From contig CABRHR010000013.1 in the NCBI GenBank assembly GCA_902470835.1, positions 1 through 29,513 on the forward strand: a DNA stretch of 29,513 nt. The letters run 5' to 3'. The notes under the pieces are model-generated. The model had not been told where the DNA came from. It searched no databases and saw only the letters and a program-made list of their open reading frames with translations. This DNA is from an uncultured Collinsella sp. (GTDB lineage: Bacteria; Actinomycetota; Coriobacteriia; Coriobacteriales; Coriobacteriaceae). Position numbers and translations under genes: made by a program. Below are positions 6,368 to 14,444 of this stretch, piece by piece; position 1 is the stretch's first letter; every line of letters begins with the position of its first letter.

Positions 6368-7705
6368 CTACTTCCCAAAAATCGCGCCGAACAGGCCCTT
6401 GCGTTTGGGCTTCTCCTCTCGACAGGAACCCTCGGCCGCCGCTGCCACCTGACGTGGTTGCTCGCCGCCTCCACGGCGCACGATCTGGTATAGGAACGGC
6501 GATTTAACGTATTTGACCTCGATGGGCGTGGCATGCACGGTGCTCTCACCGGACAGATGCAGGCTCGGATTGAGCGGCGCCACGACGTGCGTTTCGCGCT
6601 TGTCACTAAACACCACCGCGGCCGCGCGGCCCGTCTGGCCGTTTACGGCAATGCGCACCTGCTCGCCATCGCGGCCGTCTGTCGCCGGACGATCGACAAA
6701 GTAGACCGGCACCATCACCAGGCCGTCCTTATGTTTGCGGGCCTTGCGCGCCCACATGCGAATGCTCTTTTTATTGAGCCCCAGTACCGCCTCGGCGTCG
6801 TTGCCCGCAACGTCGAGCGCCAACTTATCAATGACCACCTGGTCCTTGGTAGACGCATCGACGGAGACGACGCGGAAGTCGCCTTCCTGCATGGCGGGAT
6901 CGAACGGACCGACCTTGGCAAAGTCCCACGGCTCCAAAATGCCCATGAGGCGAACGTCCAGGTAGTTTGCCCTGGGGTATGCCCAGTCGAGCACCTCGTA
7001 GTACACCAAGGTCTCCTTGCTCAGGCCCTTGCCCGGGAAGCTCGCCATCATGCGCAAGTCCGCCAGCGCCATGGGGAAATAGAAGAGCATCATGTCGTTT
7101 TGGATCGCGTCTTCCACGTCGTGCCCGGCAAAGGCATCCGGATACTGGCGCACCAGCTGCAGTGCGTTGGCACGTGCCTGCTGCGGCGAGATTTCGCAGG
7201 GAATACCCTGCTCAGGTACATACTCCGCACCAACGCCCATGGTCAGGCGCTTGCTGAAGGTACCGGGCCTGAGCAGGTCGGCGACGCCGATCTTATTGCC
7301 GCAGGACGGGCACTCAAACACACGCTGCGTTGACTCACCCTCAAAGGACGCACCACAGAAGGGGCAAGGAATGCTCACATGCATGGCCTCTTGGAACTCC
7401 TGCGCCGTGCCGCAATCCTCCCAAAGTAGATGTTCCAGGACCGACTGATTGCGCCAGTGCGAATTGAAGAAATACCAGTCCGGGTCCTCCGGGCGCTCGA
7501 GTTGCGACACATGCGTGAGCTTGAGCAGTCCATCCACCACCGTCAACGGCGTATGGCGAATGCCCAAAGCGCTCTTGGGCTCTCCGGCGTCCGCCTGCCA
7601 CGGAATGACCGCACCGCAATAAGCGCATTCAAAGCTGCGCTTAGCTTGGTGTGAGTACATAGGGCCGCCGCAGTTTTGACATTTAATGGCAAACATCTCG
7701 TCCAT
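6368..7705 (-). CDS. double zinc-ribbon protein of unknown function
   Basis: The 445-residue product has no signal peptide or membrane segment. It carries two zinc ribbons. One is near the N-terminus (KCQNCGG about residue 8, then FECAYCG about residue 27). The second is around residues 115-140 (CPFCGA, then FECPSCG). Both have the CxxC...CxxC spacing seen in TFIIB-type ribbons. The rest is soluble, and the C-terminal tail is basic (KPKRKGLFGAIFGK). The start is set at ATG 7703-7705, because AAAGGAGG lies eight bases upstream; an ATG 17 codons earlier lacks such a site. Similar proteins in this bacterial class are annotated only as zinc-ribbon-containing. It has its own terminator and diverges from the cation exporter. 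No function is assigned. Confidence 0.85.
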   Translation of the reverse strand: MDEMFAIKCQNCGGPMYSHQAKRSFECAYCGAVIPWQADAGEPKSALGIRHTPLTVVDGLLKLTHVSQLERPEDPDWYFFNSHWRNQSVLEHLLWEDCGTAQEFQEAMHVSIPCPFCGASFEGESTQRVFECPSCGNKIGVADLLRPGTFSKRLTMGVGAEYVPEQGIPCEISPQQARANALQLVRQYPDAFAGHDVEDAIQNDMMLFYFPMALADLRMMASFPGKGLSKETLVYYEVLDWAYPRANYLDVRLMGILEPWDFAKVGPFDPAMQEGDFRVVSVDASTKDQVVIDKLALDVAGNDAEAVLGLNKKSIRMWARKARKHKDGLVMVPVYFVDRPATDGRDGEQVRIAVNGQTGRAAAVVFSDKRETHVVAPLNPSLHLSGESTVHATPIEVKYVKSPFLYQIVRRGGGEQPRQVAAAAEGSCREEKPKRKGLFGAIFGK

Positions 7706-7733
7706 GGAAACGTCCTCCTTTGCACAGGGGCTG

Positions 7734-7752
7734 TCGACATTAAGTATGTCGA
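7734..7752. promoter_or_regulatory. palindrome in a divergent intergenic region
   Basis: TCGACAT (7734-7740), five bases, and ATGTCGA (7746-7752) form a perfect inverted repeat between the divergent zinc-ribbon and exporter genes, 29 bases from the former's start codon. Read leftwards, a weak -10-like TACTTA overlaps it. It could be an operator for the zinc-ribbon gene, but no regulator is known. Confidence 0.3.
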
Positions 7753-7923
7753 GCAAGCAGGCACATGCCCATACCCATGTGGCCCAAAATGGACCACCCA
7801 GGCAGACGAGAAGGCTCGCTCGTTAGCACCGGCAGACTATTGCTGCATTTTCTGAGCATCGGTGCACGGCGCCCCCGCGCGAGCTACACTATCCCCTTAA
7901 ACATGATTGTGAGGACGACCGCT

Positions 7924-9105
7924 ATGCTATTTGTAAATCGGCTGGTACATACGCTTGTTCCCGGCAGCGAGAGCGAGCCGGTCGATGCATCTTGCCGCAC
8001 CAACGCGGGCTTTTCCGCAAGCCTCGTCTGCATTGGCCTCAACATCACCCTGTGCCTGGCCAAAGGCATCGCGGGCCTGCTCGCCGGCTCCGTCTCCCTC
8101 ATCGCCGACGCTTTCAACAACCTCTCCGATGCCTCGAGCAACATCGTGAGTCTGCTCGGGTTCCGCCTTGCCAGCCGCCCGGCGGACGAAGGCCACCCCT
8201 ATGGCCACGGTCGCTATGAGTACCTAGCCGGCCTGTTCGTCGCCGTCCTGGTTTGCGCCGTCGGCATCAATCTGATCCTCGAGTCGGTCACTAAGATCAT
8301 CAAGCCCTCGCCCACCGCTTACACGTTTATTTCCCTTGCGGCACTGGCTACGTCCATGCTCGTTAAGCTCTGGATGGCAGCGTTCAACCGCACGCTGGGC
8401 GATCGCATCGACTCCGAAACGCTCATCGCCACGGCGCAGGACTCCAAAAACGACGTCATCACCTCGGGCTCGGTCTTGGTGGCGGCGCTTATTTCGCAGA
8501 CGACCGGCTTTGACCTCGATGGCTGGGCAGGCCTGGGTGTGGGCATCTTCATCTGCATCAGCGGCCTGGGCCTGGTGCGCGACGCCATCAGCCCGTTGCT
8601 GGGGCAAGCGCCCGACCCCAAGCTCGTCCAGGCAATCCGCGACAAGATCATGTCCTATCCGCAGGTCTTGGGCACACACGACCTCATGGTGCACGACTAC
8701 GGCCCCGGTCGTCAGTTTGCCAGCGCCCACGTGGAAATGCCCGGCGAGGGCGACGCGTTTGAACATCACGAGATCCTGGACACCATCGAACACGATATCA
8801 AACGCCAAATGGGCATTGGCATTACGCTGCACTGCGACCCCATTGCAACAACCGGTGACGACCTGCGCGGCTGGGTCAAGCGCGGCGTAGCGCAGATCGA
8901 CCCTGCGCTCTCCATCCACGACTTGCATGAGCACGACGACTTTGTTTCGTTTGACCTGGTGCGTCCCGACGGCTTTGACATATCCGACGAAGAGCTGCTG
9001 GAGCTCGTCACGCGCATCGTGCACGAGCGCCGGCCCGATGCATCATGCGTCGTTACGTTTGACTCGGGCTTTAGCTCGCCCGACCGTCCGGCCGAGCAGC
9101 TGTAG
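7924..9105 (+). CDS. cation diffusion facilitator transporter, Mn-type site
   Basis: CDF proteins export divalent metals from the cytoplasm in exchange for protons. The product has 393 residues, with about six membrane helices and a cytoplasmic C-terminal domain (from about residue 215). The membrane metal site is seen as DAFNNLSD in helix 2 and DSKND in helix 5. Zinc-type CDFs usually have HxxxD in helix 5; DxxxD with NxxxD/DxxxD is typical of manganese exporters, so manganese is the more likely substrate (inference). HPYGHGRYEY after helix 2 is a family signature. The C-terminus has an extra portion beyond the usual domain. The start is set at ATG 7924 because GAGGA lies eight bases upstream; upstream in-frame ATGs lack a good site. 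It is the only clear rightward protein gene in the window. Confidence 0.93.
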   Translation: MLFVNRLVHTLVPGSESEPVDASCRTNAGFSASLVCIGLNITLCLAKGIAGLLAGSVSLIADAFNNLSDASSNIVSLLGFRLASRPADEGHPYGHGRYEYLAGLFVAVLVCAVGINLILESVTKIIKPSPTAYTFISLAALATSMLVKLWMAAFNRTLGDRIDSETLIATAQDSKNDVITSGSVLVAALISQTTGFDLDGWAGLGVGIFICISGLGLVRDAISPLLGQAPDPKLVQAIRDKIMSYPQVLGTHDLMVHDYGPGRQFASAHVEMPGEGDAFEHHEILDTIEHDIKRQMGIGITLHCDPIATTGDDLRGWVKRGVAQIDPALSIHDLHEHDDFVSFDLVRPDGFDISDEELLELVTRIVHERRPDASCVVTFDSGFSSPDRPAEQL

Positions 9106-9117
9106 CCTGCTTAACAG

Positions 9118-10107
9118 CTAGTTTCCCTGCGCGCCCGAGATGCCGTTTTGCAGGGCGTTCCAGGCATCCGTCGCCAAGCCGCCCAAGTTCTGCGCGGTAT
9201 CGCCCAGGTTTTGTGCCGTGTCGCCCAGCTCTTGCGCCTTGTCTCCCAACTCCTGCGCCTTGTTGCTCAAGTCCTCCAGCGCATTGGAGCTCGAGCTGTC
9301 GGTACCGCTTTGGCCGTCGGACGAGTTGCCCGAACTGTTCTTGTGCGTGAGCTGAATTTCGAGGTTGCCGCTGTCGTTATAGTAGGCAGAAGTAACGACC
9401 CAGTTGGCATCGACGACGGGCGTTGAGCCATCATCAGTCAGGACCACGGCATTCGAAAGATCGGCGCCGCGCGACTTGAGGATCTTCTTGGCGTTGGACC
9501 AGTACTGCCCTGGGATATCGCTCAGATCGACGGTGCCAGAGGAGGCGGACTCGGTTTGCTCGGCAGTGGTATCGGCCGTTGAACTCCCCCTCTTGTTGAG
9601 CATGCCCGACACGATGGCAAACACAACCGACAGCGCAAAGAAGATCGCCAGCACGATGAGGATCTTCTTGATCACGCTCGACGAACGCGATGGCTTCTTC
9701 TCCTCGTCCTCGCCATATTGCGGAATCGACTTGGGGAACTCGCGATACGGCTCGCGCGACTCGTAGCGAGGCTGCGCCGTGCGAGGCATATACGTCGTCT
9801 GCTGAGGCTGCGGAATGGGATTTTGCGGCAGGTCATCATAGGGATTCGGCGTCGAGACGGCATAAGAATCCTGCGGCGCGTAATCAAACGGGTCCGGAGC
9901 TGCGTTGCCATAGGGGCCTTGCGAAGATGCAGCGTAAGAATCCTGCGCCGTGTCGCCATAGCCCATAACCCGGGTGGGCTCGGCAGAAGGCTGCGTCGCC
10001 GCGGGGTCGGCATAACCGGGGTTGGGAACAACGCGGGTCGCATCGGCGCTATCGCCAGCCTGCGCGGAACCGTAGCCGCCCATCACGGTTGTCTTGTCCT
10101 GATCCAT
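9118..10107 (-). CDS. single-pass membrane protein with PASTA-like domain
   Basis: The 329-residue product begins with a long disordered N-terminus rich in Gln, Pro, Tyr and Asp (about 1-145). One membrane helix follows (about 148-168, IKKILIVLAIFFALSVVFAI), then a Ser/Thr-rich linker. Next comes a globular segment starting IPGQYWSNAKKILKSRGADL, which resembles the opening of PASTA domains. The tail contains heptads of the type AQELGDK/AQNLGDT. The order suggests a cytoplasmic N-terminus and an exported C-terminus (N-in). The N-terminal TTVMGG and ATRVV segments have Thr residues of the kind found in Ser/Thr-kinase substrates, but this is only a suggestion. AAAGGAA lies seven bases before the ATG. 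The function is unknown. The 3' end converges on the exporter with a 12-base gap and no strong terminator. Confidence 0.85.
   Translation of the reverse strand: MDQDKTTVMGGYGSAQAGDSADATRVVPNPGYADPAATQPSAEPTRVMGYGDTAQDSYAASSQGPYGNAAPDPFDYAPQDSYAVSTPNPYDDLPQNPIPQPQQTTYMPRTAQPRYESREPYREFPKSIPQYGEDEEKKPSRSSSVIKKILIVLAIFFALSVVFAIVSGMLNKRGSSTADTTAEQTESASSGTVDLSDIPGQYWSNAKKILKSRGADLSNAVVLTDDGSTPVVDANWVVTSAYYNDSGNLEIQLTHKNSSGNSSDGQSGTDSSSSNALEDLSNKAQELGDKAQELGDTAQNLGDTAQNLGGLATDAWNALQNGISGAQGN
9179..9262 (-). repeat. four tandem 21-base units coding for heptads
   Basis: Four imperfect 21-base units (9179-9199, 9200-9220, 9221-9241, 9242-9262) encode successive heptads of the type AQELGDK, AQELGDT, AQNLGDT and AQNLGG in the membrane protein at 9118-10107. 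Ala and Leu fall at alternating 3-4 spacing, as in an amphipathic or coiled helix. A degenerate partial unit follows at 9263. Confidence 0.85.
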
Positions 10108-10152
10108 GCAACGATTCCTTTCCGTCGCGCGTGAGCCTCAAGTTATCCATGC

Positions 10153-10192
10153 ATTCTACCCGCGCAAAAGCCTATGATGGGCAGAGCCCATC
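10153..10192 (-). promoter_or_regulatory. candidate promoter and palindrome before the membrane protein
   Basis: Read leftwards, TAGAAT (10153-10158) matches the -10 consensus at five of six positions and lies about 45 bases before the ATG at 10107. No good -35 is visible. A perfect inverted repeat GATGGGC-AGA-GCCCATC (10176-10192) sits about where a -35 would lie, and could be an operator or a hairpin. Confidence 0.35.
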
Positions 10193-10225
10193 GGTATCTA
10201 CAAGACATGCGCGGGCCTAAGGATC

Positions 10226-10261
10226 AAAAAGCCCCGCCGGGCCTTGTGGGCACGGCGGGGC
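10226..10261 (-). terminator. intrinsic terminator of fhs
   Basis: Read leftwards, GCCCCGCCG (from 10261) pairs with CGGCGGGGC (ending at 10231), with a 13-base loop region. Five T follow (10230-10226). It lies 25 bases beyond the fhs stop. Confidence 0.92.
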
Positions 10262-10286
10262 GGACAAGCAGCTATGGACAGCAGAC

Positions 10287-11954
10287 TTAGAACAGGCCGG
10301 TGATGTTGCCGTCGTTATCGACGTCGATGTTTTCGGCCGCGGGCACCTTGGGCAGACCCGGCATGGTCAGAACGCTGCCGGTCAGCGCGACAACAAAGTG
10401 GGCACCGGCGGAAACCTTGAGCTCGCGCACGGTGATGCGGAAATTCTCGGGAGCGCCCAGGGCCTTGGCGTTGTCGCTAAAGCTGTACTGCGTCTTGGCG
10501 ACGCACACCGGCAGGTTGCCAAAGCCGTTCTCGCGCAGCTCGGCGAGCTGGCGCTTGGCGGCCGGCGTAAAGTCAACGCCGTCGGCGCGGTAGACCTTGG
10601 TGGCAATGGCCTCGAGAGCGTCGGCCACATCGGCGCCGTCCTCATAGGCAAACTTGAGCTCGCTCGGCTGCTCGATCAGACGCATGACCTCATCGGCAAG
10701 CTCGAGCGCGCCCTCGCCGCCCTTGGCCCAGACCTCGGAAAGCTTAACGTTGACGCCGAGCTTCTGGCACTCGGACTCGATGAGCGCAAGCTCGGCCTCG
10801 GTGTCCGTCGGGAAGCGGTTGATGGCGACCACGCAGGGCAGACCATATACGTTCTGGATGTTGTCGACGTGACGTAGCAGGTTGGGCATGCCAGCCTTGA
10901 GCGCCTCGAGGTTCTCCTCGTTGAGGTCGGCCTTGGCGACGCCACCGTTGTACTTCAGCGCACGAGCGGTCGCGACGATCACGACAGCGCTGGGGCGAAC
11001 GCCCGTCATGCGGCACTTAATGTCGAGGAACTTCTCGGCACCCAGATCGGCACCGAAGCCGGCCTCGGTAATGGCAACATCGCCAAAGCGCATCGCCATA
11101 CGCGTGGCCATGATGGAGTTGCAGCCGTGGGCAATGTTGGCGAAGGGGCCGCCGTGGACAAACGCGGGCGTACCCTCGAGCGTTTGCACCAAGTTGGGCT
11201 TGAGCGCGTCCTTAAGCAACGCGGCCATGGCACCCTGGGCCTTAAGGTCGCGGGCACGAACGGGCTCGCCGGCAAAGCTGTAGCCGACGACGATCTCGCC
11301 CAGGCGCTCCTTGAGGTCGTTAATGCTCGTAGACAGGCACAGGATTGCCATGACCTCGGAGGCGACGGTGATATCGAAGCCGTCCTCGCGCGGCACGCCC
11401 TGGGCCTTACCGCCAATGCCGTCGATGACGTGGCGCAGCTGACGGTCGTTCATATCGACGACGCGCTTCCAGGTGATGCGCTTAACATCGATACCGAGCT
11501 GGTTGCCCTGCTGGATGTGGTTGTCGAGCATGGCAGCCAGCAGGTTGTTGGCAGCACCGATGGCATGGAAGTCGCCGGTAAAGTGCAGGTTGATATCCTC
11601 CATGGGGATGACCTGAGCCCAGCCGCCGCCGGCAGCACCGCCCTTAACGCCAAAGACGGGGCCGAGCGAAGGCTCGCGCAGGGCCACAGCACTCTTGACG
11701 CCGCGACGACGCAGGCCATCGGCCAGACCGATGGTCGTGGTGGTCTTACCCTCGCCCGCAGGCGTTGGGTTGATAGCGGTCACGAGGACGAGCTTGGCCT
11801 GATGATCAGTCGGCTCGTTGAGCAGTGAATAGTCGACCTTAGCCTTGTCGAAGCCGTACGGAATAAGGTGCTTAACGTCGACGCCGGCGTTCTTGGCCAC
11901 CTCGGTAATAGGCAGCGGCGTGACAGAACGTGCGATTTCGATGTCAGTAGGCAT
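10287..11954 (-). CDS. fhs: formate-tetrahydrofolate ligase
   Basis: This cytoplasmic enzyme makes 10-formyltetrahydrofolate from formate, tetrahydrofolate and ATP, feeding one-carbon units to purine and other syntheses. The 555-residue length is standard. The ATP-binding loop PTPAGEGKTTTT lies at about residues 66-77. Family segments REPSLGPVFGVKGGAAGGG, NLHFTGDFHAI and GFGADLGAEKF are all present, and the protein ends NITGLF. The start is set at ATG 11952-11954 (MPTDIEIARS), because AAAGGA lies six bases upstream; an upstream in-frame ATG has no such support. It appears to be transcribed alone, with its own promoter and a strong terminator. Confidence 0.98.
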   Translation of the reverse strand: MPTDIEIARSVTPLPITEVAKNAGVDVKHLIPYGFDKAKVDYSLLNEPTDHQAKLVLVTAINPTPAGEGKTTTTIGLADGLRRRGVKSAVALREPSLGPVFGVKGGAAGGGWAQVIPMEDINLHFTGDFHAIGAANNLLAAMLDNHIQQGNQLGIDVKRITWKRVVDMNDRQLRHVIDGIGGKAQGVPREDGFDITVASEVMAILCLSTSINDLKERLGEIVVGYSFAGEPVRARDLKAQGAMAALLKDALKPNLVQTLEGTPAFVHGGPFANIAHGCNSIMATRMAMRFGDVAITEAGFGADLGAEKFLDIKCRMTGVRPSAVVIVATARALKYNGGVAKADLNEENLEALKAGMPNLLRHVDNIQNVYGLPCVVAINRFPTDTEAELALIESECQKLGVNVKLSEVWAKGGEGALELADEVMRLIEQPSELKFAYEDGADVADALEAIATKVYRADGVDFTPAAKRQLAELRENGFGNLPVCVAKTQYSFSDNAKALGAPENFRITVRELKVSAGAHFVVALTGSVLTMPGLPKVPAAENIDVDNDGNITGLF

Positions 11955-11994
11955 GGGCGGTCCTTTCGTTACCGAATGAGAAAAAGACCAATTC

Positions 11995-12022
11995 AGCATA
12001 GCACGGGCGCGCAATAGTAAAA
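11995..12022 (-). promoter_or_regulatory. candidate fhs promoter (extended -10)
   Basis: Read leftwards, TTTTAC (12017-12022), a 16-base spacer ending in TGC, and TATGCT (11995-12000) make a plausible sigma-70 promoter with an extended -10. The start would lie about 35 bases before the fhs ATG, leaving no room for a riboswitch. Confidence 0.4.
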
Positions 12023-12098
12023 CGCCCATAACCGATGAACGGCGATATGTTTACCCGATGCCCAGCGATAGTCCAACAGCACGCCAAAACAAAGCGCC

Positions 12099-13166
12099 CT
12101 AAACGGTAGGTTCAATCCCCAGGTGCTCAAAGGTGCGAAGGGTTGCCTGACGGCCCTGCGGCGTACGAATCATCAACCCGCACTGCAGCAAATAGGGCTC
12201 ATAGACATCCTCGAGCGTGCCCGGGTCCTCGCCCACCGCGCTGGCAAGGGTCGTCAGGCCTACAGCACGGCCGGAGAACGTCTTGGCAAGCGTCTCCAAG
12301 ATACGAATATCCATCCAGTCCAGACCGAGCTCGTCGATCTCGAAGAACTCGAGCGCCTGGCGGCAGATATCGAGCTCGATAGGGCCGTTGCCACACACCT
12401 GTGCGTAATCGCGCACGCGCTTGAGAAGGCGGTTGGCAAGACGTGGTGTGCCACGCGAACGCGAGCCGATCTCGAGTGCACTGGGATGGTCGATCGTCAC
12501 GCCCAGGATAGTCGCCGAGCGCGTCACAATCTGCGCGAGCTCCTCGACCGTGTAGTAATCCAGGCGATACGAAATGCCAAAGCGGTCGCGCAACGGGCCG
12601 GTCAACATGCCTGAGCGGGTCGTTGCCGCTACCAGCGTAAACTTGGGAATATCCAGGCGAATCGAGCGCGCCGCCGGACCCTTGCCAATCACGATATCGA
12701 GGGCAAAGTCCTCCATCGCGGGGTACAGGACCTCCTCGACCGAACGGTTGAGGCGGTGGATCTCGTCGATAAACAGCACATCACCCGGCTGCAAGTTAGT
12801 AAGGATGGCCGCCAGGTCGCCCGTGCGCGCGATGGCAGGGCCACTCGTGGTCTTGATCTGAGCGCCCAGCTCGTTGGCGATAACGGTGGCCAGCGTGGTC
12901 TTGCCCAGGCCCGGAGGACCCGAGAAAATCACGTGGTCGAGCGTCTCGCCACGGCTCTGCGCCGCTTCGATCAACACGCGCAGGCTCTGCTTGATGTGCT
13001 CCTGGCCGCAGTAGTCGTCCAGGCGCTGGGGGCGCAAAGTGCGGTCGACATCGAGGTCCTCGGCCGTCAGCTCCGAGCCCACCATGCGCTCGCCGTGCGC
13101 CATGGATGCCGCCGGCGAGTTGCCGGGCGTCGCCCACAGGTCCTGAGAGTCATCGGCTTCCCACAT
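12099..13166 (-). CDS. ruvB: Holliday junction branch migration ATPase RuvB
   Basis: RuvB is the AAA+ motor that drives branch migration at Holliday junctions bound by RuvA. The 355-residue product shows Walker A GPPGLGKTT (about residue 84), Walker B DEIHRLN, the arginine-finger region GPLRDRFGI, and the C-terminal winged helix ending RTFEHLGIEPT. About 35 N-terminal residues precede the conserved RPQRLDDYCGQ, slightly longer than the shortest homologues. The ATG at 13164-13166 overlaps the ruvA stop by one base (TGATG); a GTG just before it is an equally coupled alternative. It is the last gene of the ruvCAB operon, and no strong terminator is seen after it. Confidence 0.97.
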   Translation of the reverse strand: MWEADDSQDLWATPGNSPAASMAHGERMVGSELTAEDLDVDRTLRPQRLDDYCGQEHIKQSLRVLIEAAQSRGETLDHVIFSGPPGLGKTTLATVIANELGAQIKTTSGPAIARTGDLAAILTNLQPGDVLFIDEIHRLNRSVEEVLYPAMEDFALDIVIGKGPAARSIRLDIPKFTLVAATTRSGMLTGPLRDRFGISYRLDYYTVEELAQIVTRSATILGVTIDHPSALEIGSRSRGTPRLANRLLKRVRDYAQVCGNGPIELDICRQALEFFEIDELGLDWMDIRILETLAKTFSGRAVGLTTLASAVGEDPGTLEDVYEPYLLQCGLMIRTPQGRQATLRTFEHLGIEPTV

Positions 13167-13786
13167 CACGCATCCATTCCGAGTCGCTTAAGCGCCGCGC
13201 CGAGCAGATCCTCGACACGCATATTCTGTCCATCATACCCGCTCAGGGCAACATCGGTCTCCTGCGGGCTAAAGCCCATGGAAAGGAGTGCCGCACGGGC
13301 ATCATCGATCGCCGAGGGAGCGGCAGCGGGCACGGGCATCGCAATCTGTCCGGGAATCACGTCGACCGGCACAAAGCCCTTATCCTTGGCAAAGGTGCTC
13401 TTGAGTTCCAGGATCAGGCGCTGAGCTGTCTTTTTGCCCACACCGGGTACCTTGGCCATGCCCTTGTCGTCCTCGGCCATCACCAGCGAATACAGCTGCC
13501 CCACGGTATAGGTGGAAAGCACGGCGAGCGCCAGGCGCGGGCCAACGCCCGAAACGGACACGAGCCGGTCGAACATCGTGCGCTCGTCCTTTGAGGAAAA
13601 ACCGAAAAGTGTCATGGCGTCCTCGCGCACCTGCATACGCGTGTAGAGGCGGACCTCGCCGCCGGGCGTCGGCAACGTGGCCGCAGTGCTGCCCGAGATG
13701 CCGAGCTCAAAGCCAACGCCCGACACATCGACGACGGCCGAGCTCATCGTGGCCTCGACAAGCGTTCCATGGAGCTGGGAAATCAT
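13166..13786 (-). CDS. ruvA: Holliday junction DNA-binding protein RuvA
   Basis: RuvA forms tetramers that hold the four-way junction open for RuvB. The 206-residue product begins MISQLHGTLVEA (OB-fold domain). Two helix-hairpin-helix motifs follow (LVSVSGVGPRLALAVLS and MAKVPGVGKKTAQRLILEL), then a linker. The C-terminal domain III (DDARAALLSMGFSPQETDVAL) contacts RuvB. The start at ATG 13784-13786 overlaps the ruvC stop by one base. An open frame extending 80 codons further upstream lies inside ruvC and is not translated. Confidence 0.97.
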   Translation of the reverse strand: MISQLHGTLVEATMSSAVVDVSGVGFELGISGSTAATLPTPGGEVRLYTRMQVREDAMTLFGFSSKDERTMFDRLVSVSGVGPRLALAVLSTYTVGQLYSLVMAEDDKGMAKVPGVGKKTAQRLILELKSTFAKDKGFVPVDVIPGQIAMPVPAAAPSAIDDARAALLSMGFSPQETDVALSGYDGQNMRVEDLLGAALKRLGMDA

Positions 13787-14307
13787 CAGTATCCGGTTCC
13801 TCTCTGTTGATAGAACTCGCCACCGGTGAGGGCGCGGGTGCGGCTGAGGTTTACGTGGCAGATGGCGCAGGCCAGGGCATCGGCGGCATGGTCGGGATGC
13901 GGGTCGTGGTCGAGCTGCGTGAGCGTGCGTACCATGTAGGCGACCTGCCGCTTGTCCGCGGCACCGGTGCCTACCACAGCCTGCTTGATCTGCATGGGCG
14001 TATATTCGCCAATCTCGAGCGCGCACTCCGAAAGTGCCACAAGCGCAGCCCCGCGGGCATGTGCCGTAGGGATAGCCGAGCGGACGTTGGCGCCAAAGTA
14101 GATGCTCTCGATGGCGGCGGTATCGGGGCGATAGCGCTCGACGACATCCTTAAGGTCTCGCGCGATGTGCGACAGGCGCACCGCGAGCGGGCTTCCGGCA
14201 CTGGTCTCGATACAACCGTAGGCACGGCAGCGAACCTCGCCGCGCCGCTCCTCGATAATCCCCCAACCCGTATGGGCCAAACCGGGGTCAATGCCCAAGA
14301 TAACCAA
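13786..14307 (-). CDS. ruvC: Holliday junction resolvase RuvC
   Basis: RuvC is the dimeric endonuclease that resolves Holliday junctions, acting with RuvAB. The product has 173 residues, the usual length. It shows the acidic active-site positions: Asp in ILGIDPGLAHTGWG, Glu in AIESIYFGANVRSA, and Asp residues in HPDHAADALACAI near the end. The start is set at TTG 14305-14307 (read as Met, giving MVILGIDPG), because GGGGAGG lies five bases upstream and known RuvC proteins begin just here. A TTG seven codons earlier would put the ribosome site inside the gene. It is the first gene of a tightly overlapped ruvC-ruvA-ruvB operon. Confidence 0.96.
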   Translation of the reverse strand: MVILGIDPGLAHTGWGIIEERRGEVRCRAYGCIETSAGSPLAVRLSHIARDLKDVVERYRPDTAAIESIYFGANVRSAIPTAHARGAALVALSECALEIGEYTPMQIKQAVVGTGAADKRQVAYMVRTLTQLDHDPHPDHAADALACAICHVNLSRTRALTGGEFYQQRGTGY

Positions 14308-14444
14308 GCCGACCTCCCCTCGCCACAAGCACAGCGCAAGACAAGGCCCCGCGCATCATTCACGAACGTCTGTTCTAGAATAACACAACGGGGTCAAGAT
14401 GCTTAGTTGAAGTATCGGGGTTGGCAGCGAATCCCATCCCCAGT

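Noticed and set aside
7883..7894. Similarity of CTACACTATCC near 7883 to the adapter start
   Set aside because: It is a short chance match inside genomic sequence and lacks the rest of the adapter.
11955..12098. A folate or other riboswitch before fhs
   Set aside because: The candidate promoter leaves only about 35 bases of leader, and no riboswitch-like structure is visible.
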